A stretch of DNA of 33,618 bases from an uncultured Roseburia sp. GTDB taxonomy: Bacteria; Bacillota; Clostridia; Lachnospirales; Lachnospiraceae. Position 1 is the stretch's first letter. Every line of letters starts with the position of its first letter. The notes below the pieces were generated by a model. That model ran no database searches and was not told where the DNA came from. It saw only the letters and a list, made by a program, of their open reading frames with translations. Both the position numbers and the translations under genes were made by a program. The DNA lies in assembly GCA_900548205.1 (NCBI GenBank), contig URJS01000017.1:1-33618 (forward strand). The letters are read 5' to 3'. Shown here one piece after another: positions 14,892 to 23,061 of the stretch.

Positions 14892-16427
14892 ATGAAAAAA
14901 ATGGCGCATCTGTTGTTTGGACGATTGACTCTTGTGGGAGTGGCTATCCTGCTTCAGGTTGCATGGCTGTTTCTGGTATTGTGGCAGTTTAGCTATCAGT
15001 TTACCTATGTCAATCTGTTTATCCGCGGACTGGCGATTTTGTTTGTGCTTGTCATTATCAATCGCTGGACGAATCCGGCAAATAAGCTGTCATGGACGTT
15101 TTTAATCCTACTCTCACCGATCCTTGGAGTTCTTTTGTATTTTCTGTTCGGAAGGTCGGAGCTGACCAATTATGTAAGACGTCATATGGATAAGATCAAT
15201 CATGAGGTATCTGCCGCGCTGACACAGGATGAGGAGGCAAAGCGTCTGCTTCGGGAAGCAGATCTGTCTGTTTACCGCCAGTCAAAATATATCAATGACT
15301 ATGGGCATTTTCCGGTCTACCGCAATACTGCGACGGAGTATTACAAGTGCGGGGAGGAGATGTTTCCGGCAATGCTTGAGGCGTTAAGGTCTGCAGAGCA
15401 TTTTATTTTTATGGAATATTTCATCATCAATCAGGGATATATGTTTCAGACGATCGTTGACATTCTGGAGGAAAAGGCAAAGCAGGGTGTGGAGGTACGT
15501 CTGATCTATGACGATATGGGCTGCATCGGTACGCTGCCGCCGCACTATTATAAGATTTTGCAGAAAAAGGGCATTAAATGCGCCGCGTTTAATCCGTTTC
15601 GTCCGGTGATGTCCGTGATCATGAATAACCGCGATCACCGCAAGATTTTGGTAGTGGACGGAAGAATCGGTTTTACCGGAGGTATCAATCTTGCTGATGA
15701 ATACATCAATAAAATTGAGCGTTTTGGGTATTGGAAGGATACCGGAGTCCGCATTGAGGGAGAGGGTGTCTGGAGTCTCACCAATATGTTTCTTGGCATG
15801 TGGAACAGTATCGTGCGTTCCTCCGAGGATTATAAGAAATATCTGCCTTCGGTATATCAGACAAAGACCTTTGCCGAGGAAGGTTTTGTTCAGCCGTACG
15901 GAGACAGTCCGCTCGATCACGAAAATGTGGGAGAAAATATTTATCTGAATATTATCAGCAGGGCAAAGAAGTATGTTTATATTTTTACGCCGTATCTCAT
16001 CATTGACCATGAGACGCTCGTGACGCTTCGAAATGCGGCAAAAAGCGGCGTTGACGTGCGCATCGTGACGCCGGGGATCCCCGATAAGAAGATGGTATAT
16101 CTGCTGACACAGTCCTATTATACGCCGCTACTGGAGGCAGGCGTAAAGATTTATCAGTATACACCAGGCTTTCTCCATGCAAAGAGCTTTGTGTGCGATG
16201 ATGAAATTGCGACGGTCGGAAGCGTGAACCTTGATTTTCGCAGTCTGTATCTTCATTTTGAGTGTGGTGTTTTTATGTACCGCTCCAAAGCAGTCATGCA
16301 GGTAAAGCAGGACTGCATGGAAACGTTTGCCTGCTCGGAGGAAATCAGTCTTGCGTTTTGCAGAAAGCGTCCGCTGCCTGTGCGGATGCTCCAAAGTCTG
16401 CTGCGCCTTTTTGCGCCGTTGATGTAG
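14892..16427 (+). CDS. cls: Cardiolipin synthase
   Basis: 511-residue membrane phospholipase D-type enzyme that joins phosphatidylglycerol units to cardiolipin. Two N-terminal hydrophobic helices (about residues 8-65) are followed by a PLDc_N-like segment containing NPANKLSW. Two HKD catalytic sites follow: HRKILVVDGRIGFTGG in the middle, and HAKSFVCDDEIATVGSVN near the C-terminus. Length is close to the family norm. I prefer ATG 14892 because GGAAGGGG (14875-14882) lies at good distance; an in-frame ATG at 14859 has only a weak purine stretch upstream. The gene is monocistronic or distally co-transcribed with the protease, and it ends before a 39-bp tandem repeat and a terminator. Confidence 0.93.
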   Translation: MKKMAHLLFGRLTLVGVAILLQVAWLFLVLWQFSYQFTYVNLFIRGLAILFVLVIINRWTNPANKLSWTFLILLSPILGVLLYFLFGRSELTNYVRRHMDKINHEVSAALTQDEEAKRLLREADLSVYRQSKYINDYGHFPVYRNTATEYYKCGEEMFPAMLEALRSAEHFIFMEYFIINQGYMFQTIVDILEEKAKQGVEVRLIYDDMGCIGTLPPHYYKILQKKGIKCAAFNPFRPVMSVIMNNRDHRKILVVDGRIGFTGGINLADEYINKIERFGYWKDTGVRIEGEGVWSLTNMFLGMWNSIVRSSEDYKKYLPSVYQTKTFAEEGFVQPYGDSPLDHENVGENIYLNIISRAKKYVYIFTPYLIIDHETLVTLRNAAKSGVDVRIVTPGIPDKKMVYLLTQSYYTPLLEAGVKIYQYTPGFLHAKSFVCDDEIATVGSVNLDFRSLYLHFECGVFMYRSKAVMQVKQDCMETFACSEEISLAFCRKRPLPVRMLQSLLRLFAPLM

Positions 16428-16447
16428 AAGGGGTTTTTCTGAATATT

Positions 16448-16536
16448 AAGGGAAGAACATGGAAGCGTGATAGCCGTTGTCCGTATAAGGGAAGAACATG
16501 GAAGCGTGATAGCCGTTGTCCGTATAAGGGAAGAAC
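16448..16536 (+). repeat. 39-bp tandem repeat downstream of cls
   Basis: Units at 16448-16486 and 16487-16525 are identical and begin AAGGGAAGAACATGGAAGCG. A third, truncated unit begins at 16526 and diverges after AAGGGAAGAAC. The period of 39 keeps an open frame across the array, but there is no convincing ribosome binding site. I treat it as non-coding between the cls stop and its terminator. Confidence 0.85.
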
Positions 16537-16558
16537 GCAATGCGTTGCTTTACAAGTG

Positions 16559-16605
16559 AAAGGGAATCTGTGACTGCATTTTACGCAGCTGCAGATTCCC
16601 TTTTT
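16559..16605. terminator. Terminator between cls and the convergent carboxypeptidase gene
   Basis: AAAGGGAATCTG (16559-16570) pairs with CAGATTCCCTTT (16592-16603), with an inner CTGC/GCAG helix, followed by a T-run on the plus strand. It can serve both converging genes, more weakly on the minus strand. Confidence 0.8.
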
Positions 16606-16636
16606 CTGACATAGGAGTTTCGTTACGTCTCACGCA

Positions 16637-17857
16637 TCAGAGAAAGAAGTCCAGCACCCTTCGGAAATAGTCTTTGTAGGTGGCGGCTGCAATATCGGCG
16701 GTGTAGCAGATGTTGACGGAGCCGATTTCCTTTCCGTTCAGGAGATAAACTGCTTTTCCGGCAACTGCGCCTTTTTTTACCGGCGCTTCGGCAGCTTCGG
16801 GCAAATATATTTTTTTCTCAATTTCTCCGGCAGCGGAGCCGTCTGTCGTCAGGTACGAAAAGGGGCTTTCGTAGGCAAGCTTGGCGTAATCCTCCATGCC
16901 TTTTTGAAGCTTGAGCGGCGGCAGCGGATCTTTGTTGGCGTCCTGATAGAGCTGGCACTGACCAAAGCCGTAATTGAGCAGCGTGACAGCGTCGGCATTG
17001 CGGCTTTTTGCATCCGGCGCAGCCATGATAACGGCGATAAGGTTCATGCCGTCCTTTTGCGCGGTGGCAGAGATACAATATTTTGCAAGACTTGTGTAGC
17101 CTGTTTTTAAGCCCGTGGCGTACTGGTAATGACGGATGAGCTTATTGGTGTTCGTCAGGCCGAATTCCGAAGTGCCCTTCGCGGTCGTGTGTGTGATGTT
17201 TTCCATCCAGATCGTGCAGTAGTCATGGATCTGGGGGTAGCGGGTGATCAGCTCACGGGACATCAGGGCGATGTCGTGTGCGCTTGTCATGTGCGAATCT
17301 GCCTCAAGACCACAGCAGTTGACGAAGGTCGTGTCATTCATGCCAAGCCCCTTGGCGCGCTCGTTCATGCGGCGGACGAACTCTGTTTCCGATCCGGCGA
17401 TATGCTCCGCCATTGCCACGCAGGCGTCGTTGGCGCTCGCCACGCTGATGCATTTGATCATCGTATCGACGGTCTGTGTCTCGCCGGGCTCTAAAAATAC
17501 CTGTGAGCCGCCCATGCTGGCGGCGTATTCTGAGACAGTGACTGTCTCCTGCAGGGTCAGCTGTCCCGCATCCAGTGCATCAAAGATGAGGAGCAGCGTC
17601 ATGATCTTTGTAATGCTGGCAGGACGCAGGATTTCATGAGAATTTTTTTCATAGATCACAGTGCCGCTTTCCGCCTCCATTAAAAGCGCGCTTGGGGCGG
17701 AGATAGAAAGTGCGGAGGTGTCCGCGGGTGTTTGTTCGTTTTCTGCTGCAGCTTCGGCAGGATTGGCGAGAACAGAGCCGCTGCCAAAAAAGAGAGCCGA
17801 GACAGTCAGTGTCAGTCCGAGAAGAAGGGAGAGTAATCGTTTCAAGACATACTCCAT
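16637..17857 (-). CDS. D-alanyl-D-alanine carboxypeptidase (low-molecular-weight PBP, DacF-like)
   Basis: About 406-residue secreted peptidase S11 that trims the terminal D-Ala of peptidoglycan stem peptides. A signal peptide rich in Leu/Ala ends near SVLA-NPAEA. The active-site motifs are complete: SITK (Ser near residue 81), SAN in SVASANDACVAMAEH, and KTG in GLKTGYTS. A C-terminal PBP5_C-like domain follows. The start is uncertain. ATG 17857 has no ribosome binding site, whereas TTG 17845 has GGAG 6 nt upstream and gives the cleaner signal peptide (KRLLSLLLGL after the initiator). TATAAT on the minus strand (17876-17871) would give a very short leader. It is divergent from scpA. Confidence 0.9.
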   Translation of the reverse strand: MEYVLKRLLSLLLGLTLTVSALFFGSGSVLANPAEAAAENEQTPADTSALSISAPSALLMEAESGTVIYEKNSHEILRPASITKIMTLLLIFDALDAGQLTLQETVTVSEYAASMGGSQVFLEPGETQTVDTMIKCISVASANDACVAMAEHIAGSETEFVRRMNERAKGLGMNDTTFVNCCGLEADSHMTSAHDIALMSRELITRYPQIHDYCTIWMENITHTTAKGTSEFGLTNTNKLIRHYQYATGLKTGYTSLAKYCISATAQKDGMNLIAVIMAAPDAKSRNADAVTLLNYGFGQCQLYQDANKDPLPPLKLQKGMEDYAKLAYESPFSYLTTDGSAAGEIEKKIYLPEAAEAPVKKGAVAGKAVYLLNGKEIGSVNICYTADIAAATYKDYFRRVLDFFL

Positions 17858-17920
17858 AAATTTATTTTTTATTATAGTGTAGAAAAACAGCAGGTCCATT
17901 ATGCAAAGAATACTTTTTTC

Positions 17921-17949
17921 TTGTATTTTATGGAAAATCAAGGTAGAAT
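17921..17949 (+). promoter_or_regulatory. Sigma-A promoter of scpAB
   Basis: TTGTAT (17921-17926) and TAGAAT (17944-17949) have 17-nt spacing and lie 47 nt before the chosen scpA start. The element sits back to back with the -10 of the divergent carboxypeptidase gene. Confidence 0.5.
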
Positions 17950-17996
17950 GGTGAGGTTAGAGAAGTTTTGTGATAAAAGCGGAGAAAAGGCAGACA

Positions 17997-18752
17997 ATGA
18001 TGGATATGACAGTGAAGCTTCAGGTGTTTGAGGGACCGCTCGACCTCCTGCTGCATCTACTTGAGAAGAACAAAGTAAATATTTATGATATACCGATCGC
18101 AGAGATCACGAATCAGTATATGGAATATATTGCAGAGATGAAGCGTCAGGATTTGAATATTGTCAGCGAATTTCTTGTGATGGCGGCGACGCTGATCGAT
18201 ATTAAGTCACGGATGCTGCTTCCCGCACCGGAGACAGAGGAGGAGGCAGAGCCGGAGGATCCGCGCGCAGAGCTGGTCCAGCAGCTTTTGGAATATAAGA
18301 TGTACAAGTGCATGGCATATGAGCTGCGCGACCGGCAGATGGATGCGGAGCGCGTGCTCTTTAAAGCGCCGACGATCCCGCCGGAGGTGGCGGATTATGA
18401 GACACCGGTCGATCTTGGGGAACTCGTTTCCGATGTGACGCTTGCAAAATTAAATGAGATTTTTAAATCCATTATGAAAAAGCAGGCGGACAAGATCGAT
18501 CCGGTGCGCTCGAAGTTCGGAAAGATTGAGAAGGAGGAGGTCTCCCTCTCGGAAAAGATGGCGTATCTGGAGGAATACTGCAGACTGCACAGCGCGTTTC
18601 GTTTTCGGCAGCTTTTGGAGGCGCAGGCGGGCAAAATGGAGATCATTGTGACCTTTCTTGCCATTTTGGAGCTGATGAAGGTCGGCAAGATTTTTATTTC
18701 TCAGGAGCATACCTTTGACGATATTTTGATCCGTTCAAAAATCGTGGCATAA
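17997..18752 (+). CDS. scpA: Segregation and condensation protein A
   Basis: 251-residue kleisin subunit of the SMC condensin complex, which compacts and segregates the chromosome. The N-terminus has the ScpA hallmark VFEGPLDLLLHLLEKNKVNIYD (read in two halves: FEGPLDLLLHLL and KNKVNIYDIPI). After an acidic linker the C-terminal winged helix ends FDDILIRSK. I chose ATG 17997 because AAAAGG (17985-17990) precedes it; a GTG at 17970 would add nine residues. scpB follows 24 nt later, the standard gene pair. smc itself is outside the window. Confidence 0.95.
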   Translation: MMDMTVKLQVFEGPLDLLLHLLEKNKVNIYDIPIAEITNQYMEYIAEMKRQDLNIVSEFLVMAATLIDIKSRMLLPAPETEEEAEPEDPRAELVQQLLEYKMYKCMAYELRDRQMDAERVLFKAPTIPPEVADYETPVDLGELVSDVTLAKLNEIFKSIMKKQADKIDPVRSKFGKIEKEEVSLSEKMAYLEEYCRLHSAFRFRQLLEAQAGKMEIIVTFLAILELMKVGKIFISQEHTFDDILIRSKIVA

Positions 18753-18776
18753 GAAAGATGATATGGAGAATGAGGG

Positions 18777-19346
18777 ATGGAAGAAAAGAAGTATCAGGCA
18801 ATCATAGAGGCAATTCTTTTTACGATGGGGGAATCTGTAGAGCTTGAGAAGCTGGCGGCGGCGCTTGAGCTTGAGAAGGAGCAGACAAGGGAGCTGCTTG
18901 GGCGCATGATCAAACGGTATGAGGATGAGGCGTTCGGCGTTCAGATCATTGAGCTGGACGGCTCCTATCAGATGTGCACAAAGACGGAGATGTATGAGTA
19001 TCTGATCAGGGTAGCGAAGCAGCCGAAGCGTCATGTGCTGACGGATGTTTTGCTTGAGACGCTTTCGATCATCGCCTACAAGCAGCCGATCACAAAGCAG
19101 GAGATTGAGAAGATCCGAGGTGTTTCCAGCGATCATGCAGTCAATAAGCTGGTGGAATATCATCTGGTTTGTGAGCTGGGACGGCTGGATGCTCCGGGCA
19201 GACCGCTGTTGTTTGGGACGACCGAGGAGTTCTTAAGAAGCTTCGGCGTTCAGTCTGTCGATGAGCTTCCGGTGTTAAATCCGGTTCAGGTAGAGGAATT
19301 TAAGCAGGAGGCGGAGGCAGAGATGCATTTAAAAATGGACGTCTAG
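18777..19346 (+). CDS. scpB: Segregation and condensation protein B
   Basis: 189-residue winged-helix protein that binds ScpA and regulates the SMC complex. Recognisable blocks are AIIEAILFTMGE at the N-terminus, TLSIIAYKQPITKQEIEKIRG in the middle (as LSIIAYKQPITK and EIEKIRGVSS), and GRPLLFGTTEEFLRSFG near the C-terminus. Length and order are typical. GGAG at 18764-18767 and GAGGG just before the ATG are the only ribosome binding candidates. Translation may be partly coupled to scpA. Confidence 0.95.
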   Translation: MEEKKYQAIIEAILFTMGESVELEKLAAALELEKEQTRELLGRMIKRYEDEAFGVQIIELDGSYQMCTKTEMYEYLIRVAKQPKRHVLTDVLLETLSIIAYKQPITKQEIEKIRGVSSDHAVNKLVEYHLVCELGRLDAPGRPLLFGTTEEFLRSFGVQSVDELPVLNPVQVEEFKQEAEAEMHLKMDV

Positions 19347-19410
19347 CTGTCTTTGCGGAAAAATAAGGGATCACAGCTGCTGTGAACTGTCCATTGCAGG
19401 AAGGGAAATG

Positions 19411-19447
19411 GGCGCGCTTTCACCCGAAAGGTGGAGGCGCGCCTTTT
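19411..19447 (+). terminator. Terminator after scpAB
   Basis: GGCGCGC (19411-19417) pairs with GCGCGCC, with an inner CACC/GGTG helix on a CGAAA loop, followed by T5. A smaller palindrome, TCACAGCTGCTGTGA, lies just upstream near 19370-19384. Confidence 0.8.
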
Positions 19448-19504
19448 TGTGTATGAAGCGCCGGCGCGATGCATATAAATTTGTGAATGTGATTTGCGGA
19501 GCAT

Positions 19505-20725
19505 ATGGTGTATCGACGAATTATAGCAATGATTCTTTGCGCATGCCTTCTGGCGGCGTCCGGTCTTAAGGTTTCCGGAGCAGAGCCGCCGAAGGAGACG
19601 GAGCTTTATGCAAAAGCGGCAGTTTTGATGGATGGAGCTTCAGGACGTGTGCTGTACGAAAAAAACGGATATGAGGCAATGGCAAATGCCAGCACGACAA
19701 AGATTTTGACCTGCATCCTTGCACTGGAAAATTGTGATCTGGAAAGTCAGGCAAATGTTTCTGCATATGCGGCTTCGCAGCCGAAGGTACGGCTTGGGAT
19801 GCGGGAGGGGCAGACCTTTTATCTAAAGGATATGCTCTACGGTTTGATGCTGGAATCGTTTAATGACTGTGCGGTGGTCATCGCCGAGCATATTGCCGGC
19901 GATGTTGTTGGATTTGCGGAGCTGATGAACCGGAAGGCAGAGGAAATCGGGTGTAAGGACACGCATTTTGTCACGCCGAACGGGCTGGACGGTACCGATG
20001 ACGGAGGCTTTCATCATACGACGGCGGAGGATCTTGCAAAGATCATGCGCTACTGTATCAAATTATCTCCGAAGGCAGCGGAATTTTTGGAGATTACAAG
20101 GGCGGGAAGCTACAGCTTTACGGACGTGGACGGAACCTCCTCCTATCAGTGCAGCAATCACAATGCATTTTTGCAGATGATGGACGGGGCGCTTTCGGGA
20201 AAAACCGGGTTTACCGGAACCGCGGGCTACTGCTATGTGGGGGCGCTGGAGCGTGACGGCAGAACCTATATCGTGGCGCTGCTTGCCTGCGGATGGCCAA
20301 ATAATAAGACCTATAAGTGGTCAGATACGAAAAAGCTGATGACTTATGGTATTGAGAATTATGCGAAAAAAAATATGTCGGAAATACAACTGGAAAAACC
20401 TGAGCCGATTCCGGTGAGCGGAGGACAGGGAGAAAATATCGGAGAAGCTCTCTGGGTGATGCCGGGGATCGGTGATTATCAGGGAGAGGAAGAATTTTTG
20501 CTCAAGGAAGGGGAGGAGATCACCGTAAGCTATCGTATTGCCTCACAGCTTGAGGCGCCGGTAGAGGCAGGAGCTGATCTTGGAAAGGTCATTTATGAGC
20601 TGGACGGAGCAGTCATAGGGGAGCGTCCAGTTACGGCGCAAAATGAGATTCCAAAAATCGATTATGGCTGGTGTCTGGCGCGCACCGTGGAGTTGCTCTG
20701 GCTTTCCGGAAAAGAAATGCTATGA
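19505..20725 (+). CDS. Second D-alanyl-D-alanine carboxypeptidase (peptidase S11)
   Basis: 406-residue secreted penicillin-binding carboxypeptidase. The N-terminus (RRIIAMILCACLLAASG) is a signal peptide with cleavage likely near VSGA-EPP. Catalytic motifs: Ser63 and Lys66 in ASTTKIL, SFNDCAVVIAEH for SxN, and GKTGFTGTAG for KTG. The C-terminal region is PBP5_C-like, without a clear amphipathic anchor helix, ending in a hydrophobic LLWLSGKEML. It is similar in layout to the minus-strand gene at 16637-17857; together they flank scpAB. ATG 19505 and GTG 19508 are both possible starts; CGGAG lies just upstream. Confidence 0.92.
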   Translation: MVYRRIIAMILCACLLAASGLKVSGAEPPKETELYAKAAVLMDGASGRVLYEKNGYEAMANASTTKILTCILALENCDLESQANVSAYAASQPKVRLGMREGQTFYLKDMLYGLMLESFNDCAVVIAEHIAGDVVGFAELMNRKAEEIGCKDTHFVTPNGLDGTDDGGFHHTTAEDLAKIMRYCIKLSPKAAEFLEITRAGSYSFTDVDGTSSYQCSNHNAFLQMMDGALSGKTGFTGTAGYCYVGALERDGRTYIVALLACGWPNNKTYKWSDTKKLMTYGIENYAKKNMSEIQLEKPEPIPVSGGQGENIGEALWVMPGIGDYQGEEEFLLKEGEEITVSYRIASQLEAPVEAGADLGKVIYELDGAVIGERPVTAQNEIPKIDYGWCLARTVELLWLSGKEML

Positions 20726-20750
20726 AAATGTCAAAAAATTAACAATTTGC

Positions 20751-20779
20751 TTGAAATATTAGTACAAATAAACTATAAT
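20751..20779 (+). promoter_or_regulatory. Strong sigma-A promoter of the decarboxylase operon
   Basis: TTGAAA (20751-20756), 17 nt, and a perfect TATAAT (20774-20779). It is 109 nt before the first gene and leaves a leader of about 100 nt. Confidence 0.75.
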
Positions 20780-20840
20780 CTATGCTAGCGGAATTTGTTA
20801 ATTTTTTACATAAGCCCGCAATGATTTTATTCACTATGAA

Positions 20841-20860
20841 TCCATATTACATAATATGGA
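20841..20860. promoter_or_regulatory. Operator-like palindrome in the decarboxylase leader
   Basis: TCCATATTA and TAATATGGA form a perfect 9-bp inverted repeat with only 2 nt between the arms. The loop is too tight for a good RNA hairpin, so a dimeric repressor site is more likely. It lies downstream of the promoter, where a bound protein would block transcription. Confidence 0.5.
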
Positions 20861-20888
20861 AAACAATTTATAGATGGAGGGAAAAGGG

Positions 20889-22325
20889 ATGAATAGTAGT
20901 AATGGTAGCCCGGCGATGCAGCGCATTCTCGGGTTAGTCGATGAGAACAGCTTTGTAGAAATCGGTTCTCTCGTGACGGCAAGAAGCACAGATTTTAATC
21001 TTGCGGCAGCGGATATGCCTTCCGACGGGGTGATCACGGGACATGGATTGATCGACGGCAATCTGGTATTTGTTTACAGCCAGAATGCCTCGGTATTAAA
21101 CGGCACCATCGGCGAGATGCATGCAAAGAAGATTGCGGCTGTATATGATATGGCGATGAAGCTGGGAGCTCCGGTGATCGGCTTTATTGATTGTGCGGGC
21201 GTTCGTTTGCAGGAGTCCGTGGATGCGCTGGAGGGTCTGGGGCAGATTTATGCGAAACAGACGGCTGCTTCCGGTGTTGTTCCGCAGATTGCCGCGATAT
21301 TTGGAAGCTGCGGCGGCGGGCTGTCCGTTGTTTCTGCGCTCTGTGATTTTGTTTTTATCGAGGAGAGCAAGGGACGGATGTTCATTAATTCGCCAAACGC
21401 GATCGACGGCAACCGCACGGAGCAGTGCGATACTGCCTCGGCGGCGTTTGCTGCGGATGAGAACGGCTGTGTCGATGCGGTTGGAACGCAGGAGCAGATC
21501 CTTGCAGACATCCGTACGCTCGTAGGTATGCTTCCGTTAAATAATGAGGGAGAGGTTTATACCTGCGAGTGCAGTGATGATCTCAATCGTGTGTGCGAGA
21601 ATATGGAGGCGATGAAGGGCGATCCGAGATATCTGCTGTCTGAGCTTTCTGACGGACATGCATTTTTCGAGACAAAGGCGGGATATGCAAGAAATATGGT
21701 GACCGGTTTTATCAAGCTAAACGGCATGACAGTCGGCGCGGTTGCCAACTGCACGGAGATCTATGACGAGGAGGGCAAAAAGACGGGAGAGTTTGAAAAC
21801 GTCCTCTATGCGAAGGGCTGTGAAAAGGCAGCCGAGTTTGTGCAGTTCTGTGACGCCTTTGGCATTCCGGTGCTGACACTGACGAATGTAAAAGGCTATC
21901 GGGCATGTATGTGCAGTGAGAAGAAGCTTGCGAAGGCGCTCGCACATCTGACCGCAGCGTTTGCCGGGGCAACCTGCCCGAAGGTCAACCTGATCACCGC
22001 AGATGCGTACGGAAGCGCTTATGTGGCGATGAATTCCAAAGCGATCGGTGCGGATTTTGTATATGCATGGGAAGGTGCACGGATCGGCACGATGGACGCT
22101 GCGCTTGCGGCAAAGATCATGTATGCGGACGCTTCCGCAGAGGAGCTTTCTAAGAGGGCAGAGGAATACGACGCCCTGCAGGGAAGCGTTGTGACAGCGG
22201 CAAAAAGAGGTTATGTTGATTTCATTCTTGATCCGGCAGATACGAGAAAGTATCTTGTGAACGCGTTTGAGCTGTTGTATACCAAATACGCGCCCCAACC
22301 GGAGAAAAAGCACAGAACAAAATAG
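20889..22325 (+). CDS. Biotin-dependent carboxyltransferase, MmdA/PccB-like (divergent)
   Basis: 478-residue carboxyltransferase of the acyl-CoA carboxylase beta / methylmalonyl-CoA decarboxylase alpha superfamily. The crotonase-fold halves are visible: GVITGHGLIDGNLVFVYSQN, GEMHAKKIAAVYDMAMK, GVRLQESVDALEGLG, and GSCGGGLSVVSALCDF in the first. FIKLNGMTVGAVAN, FVQFCDAFGIPVL and ADAYGSAYVAMNSK are in the second. It is shorter at the N-terminus than MmdA, and the usual GGARIQE, CAGGAVYSP and PGFLPG motifs are altered (CAGVRLQE, CGGGLSVVS, VKGYRACM). Acyl-CoA substrate identity is therefore uncertain. I chose ATG 20889 because GGAGGGA (20876-20882) precedes it. It is the first gene of a five-gene operon with biotin carrier and Na+ pump subunits. 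Confidence 0.85.
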   Translation: MNSSNGSPAMQRILGLVDENSFVEIGSLVTARSTDFNLAAADMPSDGVITGHGLIDGNLVFVYSQNASVLNGTIGEMHAKKIAAVYDMAMKLGAPVIGFIDCAGVRLQESVDALEGLGQIYAKQTAASGVVPQIAAIFGSCGGGLSVVSALCDFVFIEESKGRMFINSPNAIDGNRTEQCDTASAAFAADENGCVDAVGTQEQILADIRTLVGMLPLNNEGEVYTCECSDDLNRVCENMEAMKGDPRYLLSELSDGHAFFETKAGYARNMVTGFIKLNGMTVGAVANCTEIYDEEGKKTGEFENVLYAKGCEKAAEFVQFCDAFGIPVLTLTNVKGYRACMCSEKKLAKALAHLTAAFAGATCPKVNLITADAYGSAYVAMNSKAIGADFVYAWEGARIGTMDAALAAKIMYADASAEELSKRAEEYDALQGSVVTAAKRGYVDFILDPADTRKYLVNAFELLYTKYAPQPEKKHRTK

Positions 22326-22338
22326 AAAGGTGAAGTTT

Positions 22339-23061
22339 ATGAAGAAGAAAATAGCTCTTATGCTTTGCCTGCTGATGCTGGCGCTTGGTCTGACTGCCTG
22401 CGGCATTGATAAGGATACGTTTGACTTTTACGGTCTGACATATTCGGATTGTGAGACGATCATGAGTCAGAATGTCCAGCAGCTGACTGCCATGAGTACG
22501 GACGAGCTGGCGTATGTCGGGGCAAATGCAGATGACGTATATGTAAAGCTGTTTGAGAACTGGATCAAGCTGGTTCCGGAGCTTGGCGCTTATCAGGGGA
22601 TGGGAACCTTTTCTTTGAGCGAGGCGCAGGATACGCTGACCTTGGAGCAGGTGATCATCTATGAAGAACGTGAGCTCTGCATGACCTTCGTGCTTGCATA
22701 TGATTATGAGACGAAGCAGGTGGAACTTGTAGATACAGGCGTAGACCTCGTGTATACGATGGGTGAGAAGATGGAAAAGGCGGCGTTAAATACCTTAATG
22801 GGTATGGGCACTGTCTTTGCGGTATTGATTTTGATCAGCCTCATTATTTATTGCTTTAGGTATATTTCCGTGCTTTCAGATAAGATGAGCGGAAGGGGAA
22901 AGACGCAGGAAAAGCAGACGGAGGTAACACAGGCGGCAGAGCAGCCTGTTCAGCCACTTACAGATGATCTGGAGCTTGTGGCAGTCATCTCTGCGGCGAT
23001 CGCTGCAAGTGAGGGAACATCGGCGGATTCCTTTGTGGTTCGTTCGATTCACAGGCGCTAA
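22339..23061 (+). CDS. OadG-like decarboxylase gamma subunit fused to a lipoprotein domain
   Basis: 240-residue protein. The N-terminus is a type II signal peptide with lipobox LTAC (Cys21), so the first half (about residues 22-150) should be outside the membrane and lipid-anchored. That region does not resemble standard OadG. A single transmembrane helix (MGMGTVFAVLILISLIIYCF) near 153-175 and a charged linker then lead to a C-terminal tail DLELVAVISAAIAAS, the typical end of sodium-pump gamma/delta subunits. It probably anchors the carboxyltransferase and biotin carrier to OadB. GAAAGGTG (22326-22333) sets the start. The stop codon merges into an inverted repeat. Confidence 0.82.
   Translation: MKKKIALMLCLLMLALGLTACGIDKDTFDFYGLTYSDCETIMSQNVQQLTAMSTDELAYVGANADDVYVKLFENWIKLVPELGAYQGMGTFSLSEAQDTLTLEQVIIYEERELCMTFVLAYDYETKQVELVDTGVDLVYTMGEKMEKAALNTLMGMGTVFAVLILISLIIYCFRYISVLSDKMSGRGKTQEKQTEVTQAAEQPVQPLTDDLELVAVISAAIAASEGTSADSFVVRSIHRR

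Noticed and set aside
16262..16573. Plus-strand frame spanning the cls end and the 39-bp repeats
   Set aside because: It starts inside cls in another frame and has no ribosome binding site. The repeat period of 39 keeps it open by arithmetic alone.
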